A stretch of 64,000 bases of DNA from Streptomyces sp. NBC_01216 (GCF_035994945.1 NZ_CP108677.1:6572001-6636000); one strand, 5' to 3'; counted from the first letter of the stretch, positions 24,017 to 32,951 are shown. Translations and numbers: made by a program. Notes: generated by a model from the letters alone, not told the origin.

Positions 24017-25435
24017 GTGAGCAGCGAGAACGCAGACGCCGAAGAGGTATGCGCGGAAGCCGCGGAGATCGGGGCGGAGGCAGGGACTCCGGAGGGGTCC
24101 GGCACCGTCTGGGACGTGGTCGTGGTGGGGGCGGGGCCCGCGGGCGCGTCCGCGGCGTACGCGGCGGCCGTCGCCGGCCGCCGGGTCCTGCTCCTGGAGA
24201 AGGCCGAACTGCCCCGGTACAAGACATGCGGCGGAGGCGTCATCGGGCCTTCGCGCGACGCGCTTCCCCCCGGTTTCGAACTGCCGCTCCAGGACCGGGT
24301 CCATGCCGTCACCTTCTCCCTGAACGGCCGCTTCGCCCGCACCCGTCGCTCGCGCCGGATGCTCTTCGGGCTCATCAACCGGCCGGAGTTCGACGCCGGT
24401 CTGGTCGAGCAGGCGCAGAAGGCCGGCGCGGAGCTGCGTACCGGTGTGACGGTCTCGCGGGTGGAGCAGCACGGTCCGGTCGTCCCGGACCGGCGGACCG
24501 TCGCCGTGGTCCTGGCGGGCGGTGAGACGGTGCTCGCGCGGGCGGTCGTCGGCGCGGACGGCAGCGCCGGACGCATAGGGGCCCACGTCGGGGTCAAGCT
24601 CGATCAGGTGGATCTCGGACTTGAGGCCGAGATTCCGGTCCCGCCGTCGGTGGCGGAGGACTGGAAGGGGCGGGTCCTGATCGACTGGGGTCCGCTGCCC
24701 GGGAGTTACGGCTGGGTGTTCCCCAAGGGCGACACGCTCACCGTCGGCGTCATCTCGGCGCGCGGCGAGGGGGCGGCCACCAAGCGGTACCTGGAGGACT
24801 TCATCGCCCGCCTCGGCCTGGCGGGATTCGAACCGGCGGTCTCCTCCGGTCATCTGACGCGCTGCCGTAGTGACGACTCACCGCTGTCGCGCGGGCGGGT
24901 GCTGGTGTGCGGCGACGCGGCCGGGCTGCTGGAGCCGTGGACCCGCGAGGGCATCTCCTTCGCGCTGCGGTCGGGACGCCTGGCCGGTGAGTGGGCGGTT
25001 CGGATCGCCGAGGCGACCGACGCCGTGGACGCGCGGCGCCAGGCCCTGAACTACGCCTTCGCGATCAAGGCCGGCCTCGGTGTGGAGATGGCGGTGGGGC
25101 GTCGGATGCTCGCGCTGTTCGAGCGCAGGCCCGGCCTGCTGCACGCGACGCTCACCGGGCTGCGGCCGGCCTGGAACGCCTTCGCCGACATCACCCGTGG
25201 GGTGACCTCCCTGGGCGGCCTGGTGCGGTCGAGCGGCATGGCACGGCGGGCCCTCGACGTCCTGGACCGCCGGATGACCGCGGCCGACGGCCCCGCCTCG
25301 CGTGGCGCCTCGCCGGGGCCCGCGACCGAGGTGGCCCCGGAGCCGGCCGGTGCGGTCCCGGCCGCCGGACCCGCGAGGTCCACCGGTACGGCGGGGGCCC
25401 CGGCCGGAACGCCCGAGGCGCCCGACGCGCCCTGA
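24017..25435 (+). CDS. Geranylgeranyl reductase family FAD-dependent oxidoreductase
   Basis: 472 residues. Residues about 32-65 form the FAD Rossmann fold (VVVVGAGPAGASAAYAA and LLEKAELPRYKTCGGGV, the last being the family hallmark). The second FAD motif is VCGDAAGLLEPWTREGIS. The family reduces double bonds in isoprenoid chains such as geranylgeranyl or menaquinone side chains. The GTG start has AGGAGC about 12 bases upstream. A ~30-residue acidic N-terminus and a ~60-residue Ala/Pro-rich C-terminus are extra compared with the core and are probably disordered. Confidence 0.85.
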   Translation: MSSENADAEEVCAEAAEIGAEAGTPEGSGTVWDVVVVGAGPAGASAAYAAAVAGRRVLLLEKAELPRYKTCGGGVIGPSRDALPPGFELPLQDRVHAVTFSLNGRFARTRRSRRMLFGLINRPEFDAGLVEQAQKAGAELRTGVTVSRVEQHGPVVPDRRTVAVVLAGGETVLARAVVGADGSAGRIGAHVGVKLDQVDLGLEAEIPVPPSVAEDWKGRVLIDWGPLPGSYGWVFPKGDTLTVGVISARGEGAATKRYLEDFIARLGLAGFEPAVSSGHLTRCRSDDSPLSRGRVLVCGDAAGLLEPWTREGISFALRSGRLAGEWAVRIAEATDAVDARRQALNYAFAIKAGLGVEMAVGRRMLALFERRPGLLHATLTGLRPAWNAFADITRGVTSLGGLVRSSGMARRALDVLDRRMTAADGPASRGASPGPATEVAPEPAGAVPAAGPARSTGTAGAPAGTPEAPDAP

Positions 25436-25513
25436 GCACGTCCGGTCGTCAGGCGGTCGCCCCGTCCGCCCGGCTCGTCGCCCTCGCGGCGGCGGCCGGC
25501 CGGCGGGACGCGC

Positions 25514-25966
25514 TTATCCCGCGTGCGTGATGCGGAAGACCGGGTGGTCGGGGGCGGCGGCCAGGATCTCCTCGTCGGAGGACTTGGCGGTCACGCCCCG
25601 GAAGTACTGGTTGACCTCCCATCCCCAGCGTTCCAGATAGCTGCGGAGTACGGCCGTCTTGTCCTCGTCGGTGATCTCGACCGCCGTGAAGCAGTGGACC
25701 GTCCGTCCGACCCGAAGTTCACCGCCGCCGGCGGCGCGCATGTTGCGCACCCACTGCGAGTGGCCGCGGGCCGAGACCAGGTACCGCTCGCCCTGGTGCC
25801 GGTGCGGGTTGACGGGGACGCGCTGGATCCGGCCGCTCTTGCGGCCTACGACGGACAGCTCGGCCGTTCCGAGGAGACTGACGCCGTGCCGGGCCAGCAC
25901 GCCGACGAGTCGGTTGAAGCGGACGGCGAAGGGGCCGGCCCGCAGGTAGTGCGGCTGAGACGACAT
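25514..25966 (-). CDS. Nitroreductase family (F420/deazaflavin-dependent, Ddn-like) oxidoreductase
   Basis: 150 residues, the usual size of the split-barrel deazaflavin-dependent family. Signatures are LGTAELSVVGRKSGRIQRVPV near residue 40 and YLVSARGHSQWVRNMRAAGGGEL near 63-85, the region that binds the F420 phosphate tail. The reaction would be F420H2-dependent reduction of an unknown substrate. The ATG is preceded by GAGGAGCCTTCC. It is divergent from a TetR gene, with a set of palindromes in between, so it is the likely target of that regulator. Confidence 0.85.
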   Translation of the reverse strand: MSSQPHYLRAGPFAVRFNRLVGVLARHGVSLLGTAELSVVGRKSGRIQRVPVNPHRHQGERYLVSARGHSQWVRNMRAAGGGELRVGRTVHCFTAVEITDEDKTAVLRSYLERWGWEVNQYFRGVTAKSSDEEILAAAPDHPVFRITHAG

Positions 25967-26011
25967 GGAAGGCTCCTCGGCGGAGAACCGGTGGGCGGCG
26001 CTCTGTTTCGT

Positions 26012-26094
26012 GAGCACCGCTCTCGCTTGACAGCAGTCTGCATGGAGCCGCACCCTCCCGCAAGAGCGGTGCTCTCTTTTTGGTGCGGTGCTCC
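26012..26094. promoter_or_regulatory. Operator region between Ddn-like and TetR genes
   Basis: GAGCACCGCTCT (26012-26023) and AGAGCGGTGCTC (26063-26074) are perfect inverted copies. Each is itself a palindrome of the form GAGC-N3-GCTC, and a further half, GCGGTGCTC, lies at 26085-26093. This is typical for a TetR dimer acting on a divergent promoter. Confidence 0.6.
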
Positions 26095-26117
26095 GAAAGA
26101 GTGGCACACTGAACGCC

Positions 26118-26813
26118 ATGACCCGTGTCCAAGGAGCCCGCGCCCGCGCCCGTGTCGAGATCACCGCGGCCATCAAGGAGGAGGCCCGCACCCAGCTGGC
26201 GGCCGAGGGCGCCGCCAGGCTCTCGCTGCGAGCCGTCGCCCGCGAACTCGGCATGGTGTCCTCCGCTCTCTACCGGTACTTCCCCAGTCGGGACGACCTC
26301 CTCACCGCGCTCATCATCGACGCCTACGACGCCGTCGGGGCGGCCGCGGAACACGCCCTCGCCACCGCGGCCCCCCACGACCACCTCACCCGCTGGACCG
26401 CCGTCTGCCGCGCGGTCCGGACCTGGGCTCTCGGTCATCCCCACGAGTACGCCCTGATCTACGGTTCCCCGGTCCCCGGCTACACCGCGCCCGGGGACAC
26501 CGTCGGACCCGCCTCTCGCGTCGGTCTCGCGCTGGTCGCCGTCGTCCGCGACGCGGTGGCCGCCGAAGCGGTCACCCCGCCCCCGCTGCCCGAGGGGCTG
26601 CGAGCCGAAGCCGAACGCCTGTCCGTCGGCGTCGCCCCGGATCTGCCACCCGCGCACGCCCTCGCGCTCGTCGCCGCCTGGTCCCAGCTCTTCGGCCTCG
26701 TCTCCTTCGAGCTCTTCGGCCAGTTCCACCGGCTGATCGAGGAACGCGAGACCTTCTTCGCCGAGGCGACGCGCCGGCTCGGCCGCGATGTCGGTCTGTC
26801 CTGCGGCGGCTGA
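26118..26813 (+). CDS. TetR/AcrR family regulator
   Basis: 231 residues. The helix-turn-helix lies at about residues 14-60 with LSLRAVARELGMVSSALYRYF and PSRDDLLTALI. The C-terminal half is of the TetR_C_13-like type (WTAVCRAVRTWALGHPHEYAL). A CACACT -10 box seven bases before the ATG at 26118 suggests a leaderless mRNA; the upstream in-frame start at 26088 would run through the operator. It probably represses itself and the divergent F420-type oxidoreductase. Confidence 0.85.
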   Translation: MTRVQGARARARVEITAAIKEEARTQLAAEGAARLSLRAVARELGMVSSALYRYFPSRDDLLTALIIDAYDAVGAAAEHALATAAPHDHLTRWTAVCRAVRTWALGHPHEYALIYGSPVPGYTAPGDTVGPASRVGLALVAVVRDAVAAEAVTPPPLPEGLRAEAERLSVGVAPDLPPAHALALVAAWSQLFGLVSFELFGQFHRLIEERETFFAEATRRLGRDVGLSCGG

Positions 26814-26871
26814 TCCGCGACGCCCCGCGCCACATGAGCGGGGTCGGGGCGGAGCGGCCCCGGAATCAGCC
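26809..26871. terminator. Terminator between convergent tetR and mycothiol-enzyme genes
   Basis: The outer arms GGCTGAT and ATCAGCC (26809-26815, 26865-26871) enclose an inner hairpin CCCCGC/GCGGGG (26823-26843). The arms overlap both stop codons, so the element could serve both genes. Confidence 0.45.
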
Positions 26872-27624
26872 GATGGCGGAGTTCTCCCGCCACGTCCGCG
26901 CGAGGGAGGCGTCGCCCGTCACGGACACGGCCGTCGAGGGCAGGCGGTTCCACAGCGTCAGATAGAGCGGGCCGGCGGGCCCGCTCAGTTCACAGTCCGC
27001 CGCGCCCTCGCTGTTCCTCTCCGCGCGTGGCGCCTCCTGGGACAGCCGTACGGTCCAGACGTCGCCGGTGTCCGTCGTCCGCACCCGCAGCGTCCGCGGC
27101 TCGGGCGTCCGAACCCGGCTCCGGTCCCGGCCGTGGAAGCCGCGCAGCAGTTCGTCGATCCCGTCCGCGGCGAGCGGCGGGTCCACCGGGCCGAGCCGCC
27201 CGCCCGGCAGGGCGGACTCGGCGTCCGCGGCGTGGACCGTCGTCTCGTGGGCCTGGCGACGGGCCCAGAAGGCGAGTGCCGACGGTGTCGGCAGGAACGT
27301 CCAGCACTCCAGGGTGTCCGGGGCCTCGCGCAGGGCGGTGACGAGCAGGGCATGGCCCTCACGGAAGTGTGCGAGCAGCTCCGCGCCGTCGAGGTCGGGC
27401 TCGGCGCCTTCGGGCCGGTAGGAGGTATGCCCCTGGGTGACGAACCCCGTCGCCCAGCGGTGCACCGTCGTGGTGTGCCGGAGCAGGTCCCGCACCCGCC
27501 ACCCCGGGCAGGTGCGTACCTCGGCGTCCGTCCCCGCCCGCGTGGCGGCGTCGGCCAGTGAACGGCCCGCGTGGTCCAGGGCTTCGACGTGCTCGTCCGG
27601 CTTCATGATCTCCGCGCTGTCCAT
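26866..27624 (-). CDS. Maleylpyruvate isomerase family mycothiol-dependent enzyme (DinB-like)
   Basis: 252 residues. The N-terminal mycothiol-binding DinB-like four-helix bundle covers about residues 10-160: TCPGWRVRDLLRHTTTVHRW with the metal-binding His, and WARRQAHETTVHAADAESAL with HxxxH-like ligands (His in AHE and VHA). The C-terminal domain fits the MDMPI_C type (VWTVRLSQ, CELSGPAGPLYLTLWNRLP). Such enzymes use mycothiol as cofactor in isomerisation or detoxification. A CACAAT box seven bases before the ATG at 27624 implies leaderless translation. Confidence 0.85.
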   Translation of the reverse strand: MDSAEIMKPDEHVEALDHAGRSLADAATRAGTDAEVRTCPGWRVRDLLRHTTTVHRWATGFVTQGHTSYRPEGAEPDLDGAELLAHFREGHALLVTALREAPDTLECWTFLPTPSALAFWARRQAHETTVHAADAESALPGGRLGPVDPPLAADGIDELLRGFHGRDRSRVRTPEPRTLRVRTTDTGDVWTVRLSQEAPRAERNSEGAADCELSGPAGPLYLTLWNRLPSTAVSVTGDASLARTWRENSAIG

Positions 27625-27781
27625 GGAGCGGATTGTGCCAGCGTCGATCGGGACCGCGGGAGCCTTTCGCGGGACGGGTGTCGTCGCCCGTCCGCCGGCC
27701 GGGCGCGGACGGGGGTGCCGCGCGGCCGTGACGGGCGCTCCGTCCTGCCGTGGGGCGGTGTGCGGCGTGGGGCGCTGCCGA

Positions 27782-29002
27782 TCAACTCGCCTCGGGGGAA
27801 CTCGCGTTACGCGCCAGATACCCGGTCGCCGCGGCACCGGCGGCGAGCGCGGCGACGGTGGTCAGGGCGGCCGGCAGCGAGAACCATTCGGCGAGGAACC
27901 CGATGGACGGCGGTCCGAGGAGCATGCCGCCGTAGCCGAGGGTGGACGCGGCGGCCACTCCGCTCGGCCCGGCGAGCGCACCCGCGCGGGCCACCGCGAC
28001 CGGAAAGATGTTGGCGAGACCGAGACCGGTCACGGCGAAACCGAGCAGAGCGACCCAGACGCTGGGGGCGAGCGCCGCCGCCAGCATGCCGACGGCCGCC
28101 GTCGCCCCGCCCGCGACCAGGGTGCGGGTCTGGCCGAGGCGTTCGAGCAGGGCGGTGCCCGAGAGCCGGCCCGCCGTCATCGCGAGGGCGAAGAGCGAGT
28201 AGCCGGCGGCGGCCACGCCGGGGTGCGCGTGCAGGTCCTGCGCCAGATGGAGGGCGCCCCAGTCCGCCAGGGCGCCTTCGCCGTACGCGGTGCACAGCGC
28301 GATCACGCCGAAGACGGCGACCGCGCCGCGCGCACCGGTCCCGCCCCGGGCGGCACCGGTGGACGGGACGCTCTTCGGGGCGCCGGGGGAGGGCTCACGG
28401 AGCAGGAGGGGGCCGGCGTAGGCCGTCAGGAGCAGGCCGAGCACGGTGAGTCCGAGCAGGTGGGCGGTGGGGGAGAGGCCACCGGCGACGAGCCCGCCCA
28501 CGCCCGCGCCGAGCATACCGCCGAGGCTGAACGCCGCGTGGAAACCGGGCATCACGGGCCGGCGAAGAGCGGTGACGAGATCGACGGCGGCGCTGTTCAT
28601 CGCGACGTTGATACCGCCGTAGGCCGATCCGAAGACCAGCAGTACGAGGCCGAGGGCGAGGGGGGAGTGGGTGAGGGCCGGCAGCGCGATCGAGAGACAG
28701 AGCAGCACGGCGGTGGCGACGGTGACGGCGTGGCTGCCGTAGCGGCGGCAGAGCCGGCCGGTGAGCGTCATGGTGACGACGGCACCGGCCGACACGCCGA
28801 GCAGCGCGAGTCCGAGGTCACCCGCGGAGGAGCCGGTCTGCTGCTTGACGGCGGGAATCCGGACCACCCAGCCGGCGAAGAGAAATCCGTCGAGGGCGAA
28901 GAAGAGGGTCAGGGCGGAGCGGAGGCGGGACAGGGAGGGGGAAGCGGTGTCTCCGCCGAGGCCCCCCGGTACGACCGTCCCTACTTTGTTTAGTAGCGGC
29001 AC
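27782..29002 (-). CDS. MFS transporter
   Basis: About 406 residues with 12 hydrophobic segments. Typical features are FFALDGFLFAGWVVRIPAV in helix 1, GRLCRRYGSHA in the 2-3 loop, and GSAYGGINVAMNSAAVDL in the middle. It resembles the FucP/YbjJ-type sugar or drug efflux branch. The GTG at 29002 is chosen because TATCCT lies six bases upstream; a TTG at 29038 is open as well. The CTACT-N6-AGTAG palindrome falls within the first codons, so a repressor, probably the divergent ROK protein, would bind just past the transcription start. Confidence 0.8.
   Translation of the reverse strand: MPLLNKVGTVVPGGLGGDTASPSLSRLRSALTLFFALDGFLFAGWVVRIPAVKQQTGSSAGDLGLALLGVSAGAVVTMTLTGRLCRRYGSHAVTVATAVLLCLSIALPALTHSPLALGLVLLVFGSAYGGINVAMNSAAVDLVTALRRPVMPGFHAAFSLGGMLGAGVGGLVAGGLSPTAHLLGLTVLGLLLTAYAGPLLLREPSPGAPKSVPSTGAARGGTGARGAVAVFGVIALCTAYGEGALADWGALHLAQDLHAHPGVAAAGYSLFALAMTAGRLSGTALLERLGQTRTLVAGGATAAVGMLAAALAPSVWVALLGFAVTGLGLANIFPVAVARAGALAGPSGVAAASTLGYGGMLLGPPSIGFLAEWFSLPAALTTVAALAAGAAATGYLARNASSPEAS
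28981..28996. promoter_or_regulatory. Palindrome at the MFS start, probable ROK-repressor site
   Basis: CTACTTTGTTTAGTAG has perfect 5 bp arms, CTACT and AGTAG, in a strikingly AT-rich spot. It begins six bases into the proposed MFS coding sequence. Confidence 0.55.
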
Positions 29003-29282
29003 AAATTCAGGATAGGGGTGAGGAGCTCCGGATTTCAACCGAGGGTCGCCGGAGCTCGTGCCGGAGCCCCTGCCGGACTGTGACGGCCGAACCGCGACGG
29101 CCGGAACGAAGGCGGGTGACCTGGAGCGGACCGAAGGGGCGCGTGACGTGGGGCGGCCGGTGCGCCCGTCGAGCGCACCGGCGACGTGGAGCGGCCCCGC
29201 TCCGGTGTGTTCGCGCCACCTCGTCCCGCTCCGGCACCCGGCGCGGCCGGGCAGGCCCTCCGATCATGGGAGACTCGCCCCC

Positions 29283-30509
29283 ATGAACGGCAAGGCGACG
29301 ACGGCCCGGACACGTCTGGACAGGGGGCGCAGCGCGCTCGGACCCGCGCTGGAACTGGTGCACACGGGCCGGGCCCCGACGCGTGCCGTCCTCACCGCCG
29401 AACTGGGTGTCACCCGGGCCACCGCCGGCGCGGTCGCCGCCGAACTCGAGGCTCTCGGTCTCATCCGCGTCGACTCCAACCCCGGAGCCGCCGCCGGTTC
29501 CCAGGGGCGGCCCTCCCACCGCCTCACGGTCGACGAGAAGGGCCCCGTCGTCCTCGCGGCCCAGGTCCACCCCGACGGATTCCGCGCCGCGCTCGTCGGC
29601 CTGGGCGGCACGCTCGTCGCCACCGTGCCCGGCTGCGTGACCGTCTCGGCCGACCCGGCACAGGTCCTGGGAGCGGTGGTCGACGCGGGCGCGGAACTGC
29701 TGGCGGCGAGCGGGCGCCGCTGCGTCGGGGCCGGTCTGGCCGCGCCGTCGGCCGTCGCCGAACCCGAGGGGACCGCGCTCAATCCGCTCCACCTCGCGTG
29801 GCCGGCCGGCGCGCCGGTACGGGAGATCTTCGCCGAGCGGGTCCGTGCCGCCGGCATCGAAGGCCCCGCCTTCACGGGCAACGATGTCAACCTCGCCGCT
29901 CTCGCCGAGCACCGGCACGGCGCCGGACGCGGCGCCCGGGATCTGCTGTGCGTCGCGACCGGCCATCGGGGCGTCGGCGGCGCGCTCGTTCTGGACGGCC
30001 GCCTGCACACCGGCAGTTCGGGACTCGCGCTCGAGGTCGGCCATCTCACGGTCCACCCCGAGGGTCGTCCCTGTCACTGCGGCAGCCGCGGCTGCCTCGA
30101 CGTCGAGACCGATCCGCTCGCCTTCCTGACGGTCGCCGGGCGCGCCCCGGGGCCGGAGGTGTCGCTGCTCCAGCAGGCCCGCGACCTCCTTCGGACCAGC
30201 CCCCACGATCCCGGCGTGCGCGCCGCCACCGAGGAGCTGATCGACCGTCTGGGCCTCGGTCTCGCGGGGCTGGTGAACATCCTGAATCCGGACCGGATCA
30301 TCCTGGGCGGTCTGCACCGCGAACTCCTCGCCGCCGACCCCGAGCGCCTGCGCGCGGTCGTCGCCGACCGCAGCCTGTGGGGCCGCAGCGGCGGCGTCCC
30401 GATCCTGCCCTGCACCCTCGACCACAACAGCCTGGTCGGCGCGGCGGAGCTGGCCTGGCAGCCGGTGCTCGACGACCCGCTGGGCGCCCTCGGCAGACCA
30501 CGCCCTTGA
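29283..30509 (+). CDS. ROK-family transcriptional regulator
   Basis: 408 residues. A winged helix-turn-helix fills residues 15-75 (LHTAELGVTRATAGAVAAEL-like, then GLIRVDSNP). The ROK domain follows with the ATP/sugar region FTGNDVNLAALAEHRHGAG and the zinc motif CHCGSRGCLD. DNA-binding ROK proteins repress sugar or transporter genes. A GAGACT box seven bases before the ATG suggests a leaderless mRNA. It is divergent from the MFS gene with 280 bp between; the AT-rich palindrome near the MFS start is its likely operator. Confidence 0.85.
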   Translation: MNGKATTARTRLDRGRSALGPALELVHTGRAPTRAVLTAELGVTRATAGAVAAELEALGLIRVDSNPGAAAGSQGRPSHRLTVDEKGPVVLAAQVHPDGFRAALVGLGGTLVATVPGCVTVSADPAQVLGAVVDAGAELLAASGRRCVGAGLAAPSAVAEPEGTALNPLHLAWPAGAPVREIFAERVRAAGIEGPAFTGNDVNLAALAEHRHGAGRGARDLLCVATGHRGVGGALVLDGRLHTGSSGLALEVGHLTVHPEGRPCHCGSRGCLDVETDPLAFLTVAGRAPGPEVSLLQQARDLLRTSPHDPGVRAATEELIDRLGLGLAGLVNILNPDRIILGGLHRELLAADPERLRAVVADRSLWGRSGGVPILPCTLDHNSLVGAAELAWQPVLDDPLGALGRPRP

Positions 30510-30524
30510 GGGTGTTCCGGTCGT

Positions 30525-30759
30525 CGCCGCGCGGCAGTTCCTCGATCACCCGCGTGCCCCGGCTTCCGGGGCGAACCGCGTGCGGAGTGCCTGCCGCCAC
30601 CACGAACAGCTCGCCCGCCCGCACCGACACCGGCGTGCCGTCCCCGTCCGGCTCCGGGCGGCCGTCAAGGACCGGCGGAGCCTCGGCGGCCCCACGACTC
30701 TCCTTCTTGACCGGAGACTCGTCCACGCGCGGTACCTTCACGCAGGCCGCCCTCGCCAT
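30525..30759 (-). pseudogene. Cupin-domain gene relic
   Basis: The minus-strand frame reads VKVPRVDESPVKKESRGAAE, then PPVLDGRPE and GTPVSVRAGELFVVAAGTPHA, which follows the line of short cupin proteins (VLDGRLEL...GELYVVPAGTPHAV). The N-terminal ~30 residues are missing, hydrophobic core positions have been replaced by Pro and Lys/Glu, and no stop occurs at the usual end, so the frame runs on into the antisense of the ROK gene. I read it as a decaying fragment. Confidence 0.45.
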
Positions 30760-30875
30760 GCCCGCCCCGCGAGAGCTCGATCCGAGGTCAGCCGACGGCG
30801 TCGTGTCGGGCGAGGTGTGCCCGGCGGCGCCTACGTCGTCTGACGCGCCCCCGACGTGAGCTAGCGTTCGCCCCC

Positions 30876-31640
30876 ATGACTGACAATGATCTTCCTCCGC
30901 GTCTCGGCAGTCTCACCTTCCACGGTCCGCTCTCCGAGGCTCGCGCCACCCGCATGATCGAGCGGGTCGCCGCCGCCTCGCCCACCTCCGTCCTGGACAT
31001 CGGCAGCGGCTGGGGGGAGTTGCTGCTGCGCGTGCTGGAGGCCGTGCCGGGCGCCAGTGGCGTCGGCATCGACATCAATGCCGAAGATCTGGCCAGGGGA
31101 AGGGTGCTCGCCGAAGAACGCGGGCTCGCCGACCGTGCCGTGTTCGTCGAGGAGTCGGCGCTGGCCACCCCTCACGGGCCCGCCGACGCCGTGTTCTGCC
31201 TCGGCTCCGGCCAGGCGCTGTGTGACCCGGACCGGCCGTACGATCCGGCCGTCGTCCTGCGGGAACTGCGGCGTCTCGTCAATCCCGGTGGCCGGGTCGT
31301 GCTCGGTGAGGGGTTCTGGGAGCGACTGCCGACCGAAGCGGAGCTGGCCGGGATGTGGCCGGGTGCCCGGACCGACGACCACCTCCTCCTCGGGCCGCTG
31401 GTGGACCTGGCGATCGAGGCGGGCTTCCGCCCGCTGTGGATCGAGTCGGCCGACCGGGACGAGTGGGAGGCGTTCGAGTCCGGCTACCGCTACGACACCG
31501 AGCTCTGGCTGTCGTCCCACGCCGGCAGTCCGCGTGCCGACGAGACGCGCGAGGGCGTCGACCGTCAGCGTTCCGGCTGGCTCGACGGATACCGGAACGT
31601 GCTCGGCATGGTCTACCTGACCCTGGTCCCGGCGCACTGA
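30876..31640 (+). CDS. SAM-dependent methyltransferase
   Basis: 254 residues, class I fold. Motif I is VLDIGSGWGELLLR, the acidic end of strand 2 is VGIDINAEDL, and motif III/post-motif lies in LRRLVNPGGRVVLGEGFW. The C-terminal part (DDHLLLGPLVDLAIEAGFRPLW) matches the family found in streptomycetes next to no fixed partner. The substrate is unknown. TAGCGT eight bases before the ATG at 30876 indicates a leaderless mRNA. Confidence 0.85.
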   Translation: MTDNDLPPRLGSLTFHGPLSEARATRMIERVAAASPTSVLDIGSGWGELLLRVLEAVPGASGVGIDINAEDLARGRVLAEERGLADRAVFVEESALATPHGPADAVFCLGSGQALCDPDRPYDPAVVLRELRRLVNPGGRVVLGEGFWERLPTEAELAGMWPGARTDDHLLLGPLVDLAIEAGFRPLWIESADRDEWEAFESGYRYDTELWLSSHAGSPRADETREGVDRQRSGWLDGYRNVLGMVYLTLVPAH

Positions 31641-31834
31641 GGCGGCGGCCCCGTCGGTCGCCGGACGCCGCTGATCTCGCGGTCGTCCCGCGGGGACACT
31701 CCGGTGCCGAGGGCGGCCCCGGCGGCCCGTGCGCTCACTCGCCGACGCGGGGCCCGGAGCGTGGGGTGCGGCCTCGCGCCCGCCTCGCTGCGGTCGCTCC
31801 GCGGTGAGCCCGCCGCGTCGTTCGCCCCCGGCGC

Positions 31835-32443
31835 TCAGCTCGCGAGGGCCGAGCGGGCCACGGCCGGCGCGCGGGACGGCGTCGCGGGGGTGCCGAGCGG
31901 AATGCCGTCCAGGCTCGGACCGTGGGCACCGCGGTACCGGGTGTGGCCGATGAAGGGGCCCTCGGTGGTCGCACCGTACACGGCGTGCGACCGGGACGGC
32001 ATCGCGGCCGTGGGGACCAGGGCCGACAGGGTGAACCAGACGACCTTCCCGGTCTCCCCGTGCCGCCGGATGCCCCAGCTCTCGCTGACCGCCTCGATGA
32101 TCGCCAGCCCGCGCCCCGAGGTGGCGAGGTCGTCGAAGGCATCGGGTGTCGAGCCCGTGGCCTCGGCCCCGCCGCCCACGGACGGCAGACGCGGGTCGTG
32201 GTCGTGGACGGAGACCGTGAGGCGGTCGAGCAGCAGCTCGATCTCGACGGTGCACCGCTTGTCCGGCTGGGCGTGTCGGTGGACGTTGGTCAGCAGCTCG
32301 GTGACACCGAGCGCCGCTTGGTCTATCAGGGCATCGAGATGCCAGTAGCGCAGATGCGCCGAAACGATTCTGCGGACCTGACCGATCCGCGACGGCAGGG
32401 CTTGGAGCTCCACTGTGCAGTGCCTGCTGGGCTCGCTGATCAC
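31835..32443 (-). CDS. ATP-binding protein, anti-sigma-factor/RsbW-like HATPase
   Basis: 202 residues. The GHKL ATPase fold is shown by the N box ALGVTELLTNVHRHA and the G boxes VHDHDPRLP and SGRGLAII. Proteins of this group in Streptomyces are anti-sigma factors or switch kinases that bind sigma factors or phosphorylate anti-sigma antagonists. The GTG at 32443 has GGGGAG about eight bases upstream, preferred over the long frame to 32536. The C-terminal ~55 residues are an extra, Pro/Ala-rich tail. No sigma factor is adjacent. Confidence 0.85.
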   Translation of the reverse strand: MISEPSRHCTVELQALPSRIGQVRRIVSAHLRYWHLDALIDQAALGVTELLTNVHRHAQPDKRCTVEIELLLDRLTVSVHDHDPRLPSVGGGAEATGSTPDAFDDLATSGRGLAIIEAVSESWGIRRHGETGKVVWFTLSALVPTAAMPSRSHAVYGATTEGPFIGHTRYRGAHGPSLDGIPLGTPATPSRAPAVARSALAS

Positions 32444-32608
32444 GGCTGCGACTCCCCGAAGTAGTCCGGAAGAAGACGAAGGATCGGATCTTTCATGCGC
32501 TGCGCACGGCGGCTGCGGACTGGGCCACAGCGTCACCGCCGGTCAACCCTCAGTGAGGTGGTTCCAGCGTGAACCAGTCGTGACCGGCCCGCAACTCGCG
32601 GCGACCCG

Positions 32609-32636
32609 TCCCAGGTCACCCGACAGGCTCTCAGGG
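32609..32636. repeat. Dispersed repeat, single-end copy E
   Basis: Only the right end remains: CCAGGTCACCCGACAGGCTC followed by TCAGG. On the minus strand it supplies the TGA (32631-32633) ending the 106-residue gene. Confidence 0.65.
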
Positions 32637-32951
32637 CCCTCCGGCCCGCCGCCCTCCGGCCGCCTTCTTCAGGGCGTCGAGGAAGCGGCCCGGGGCCGAC
32701 TCCCGGGCACGCGGCGTGTCCATGGTCAGGCGATAGCGCGTGCCGTTCACCGTCGCCACCGTCGCGTCGGCCCCGGCGAACCACGGCCGGCCGGCCCGGA
32801 CCGCGTCCACCGGGGCGCTGTCGATCTCGCTTCCGTAGCTGGTCAGCAGTGACAACCGGCCGTCCTCGATGCGGACCTCGCCCGCCCGGGTCAGCGACCG
32901 GGGCCAACGCTCGATCCGTACGCCCGTCGCGGTGAAATCGGGCTCCGACAT
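32631..32951 (-). CDS. Hypothetical protein, 106 residues
   Basis: A small soluble protein; a beta-strand pattern (VRIERWPRSLTRAGEVRIED, LSLLTSYGSEIDSAPVDAV) followed by ATVATVNGTRYRLTM and a basic C-terminus suggests a PH-like barrel. I do not recognise a named family. The ATG is preceded by GGGGCGGGGATC. It is upstream of and divergent from the Cds1 gene, and its stop lies in repeat copy E. Confidence 0.65.
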   Translation of the reverse strand: MSEPDFTATGVRIERWPRSLTRAGEVRIEDGRLSLLTSYGSEIDSAPVDAVRAGRPWFAGADATVATVNGTRYRLTMDTPRARESAPGRFLDALKKAAGGRRAGGP

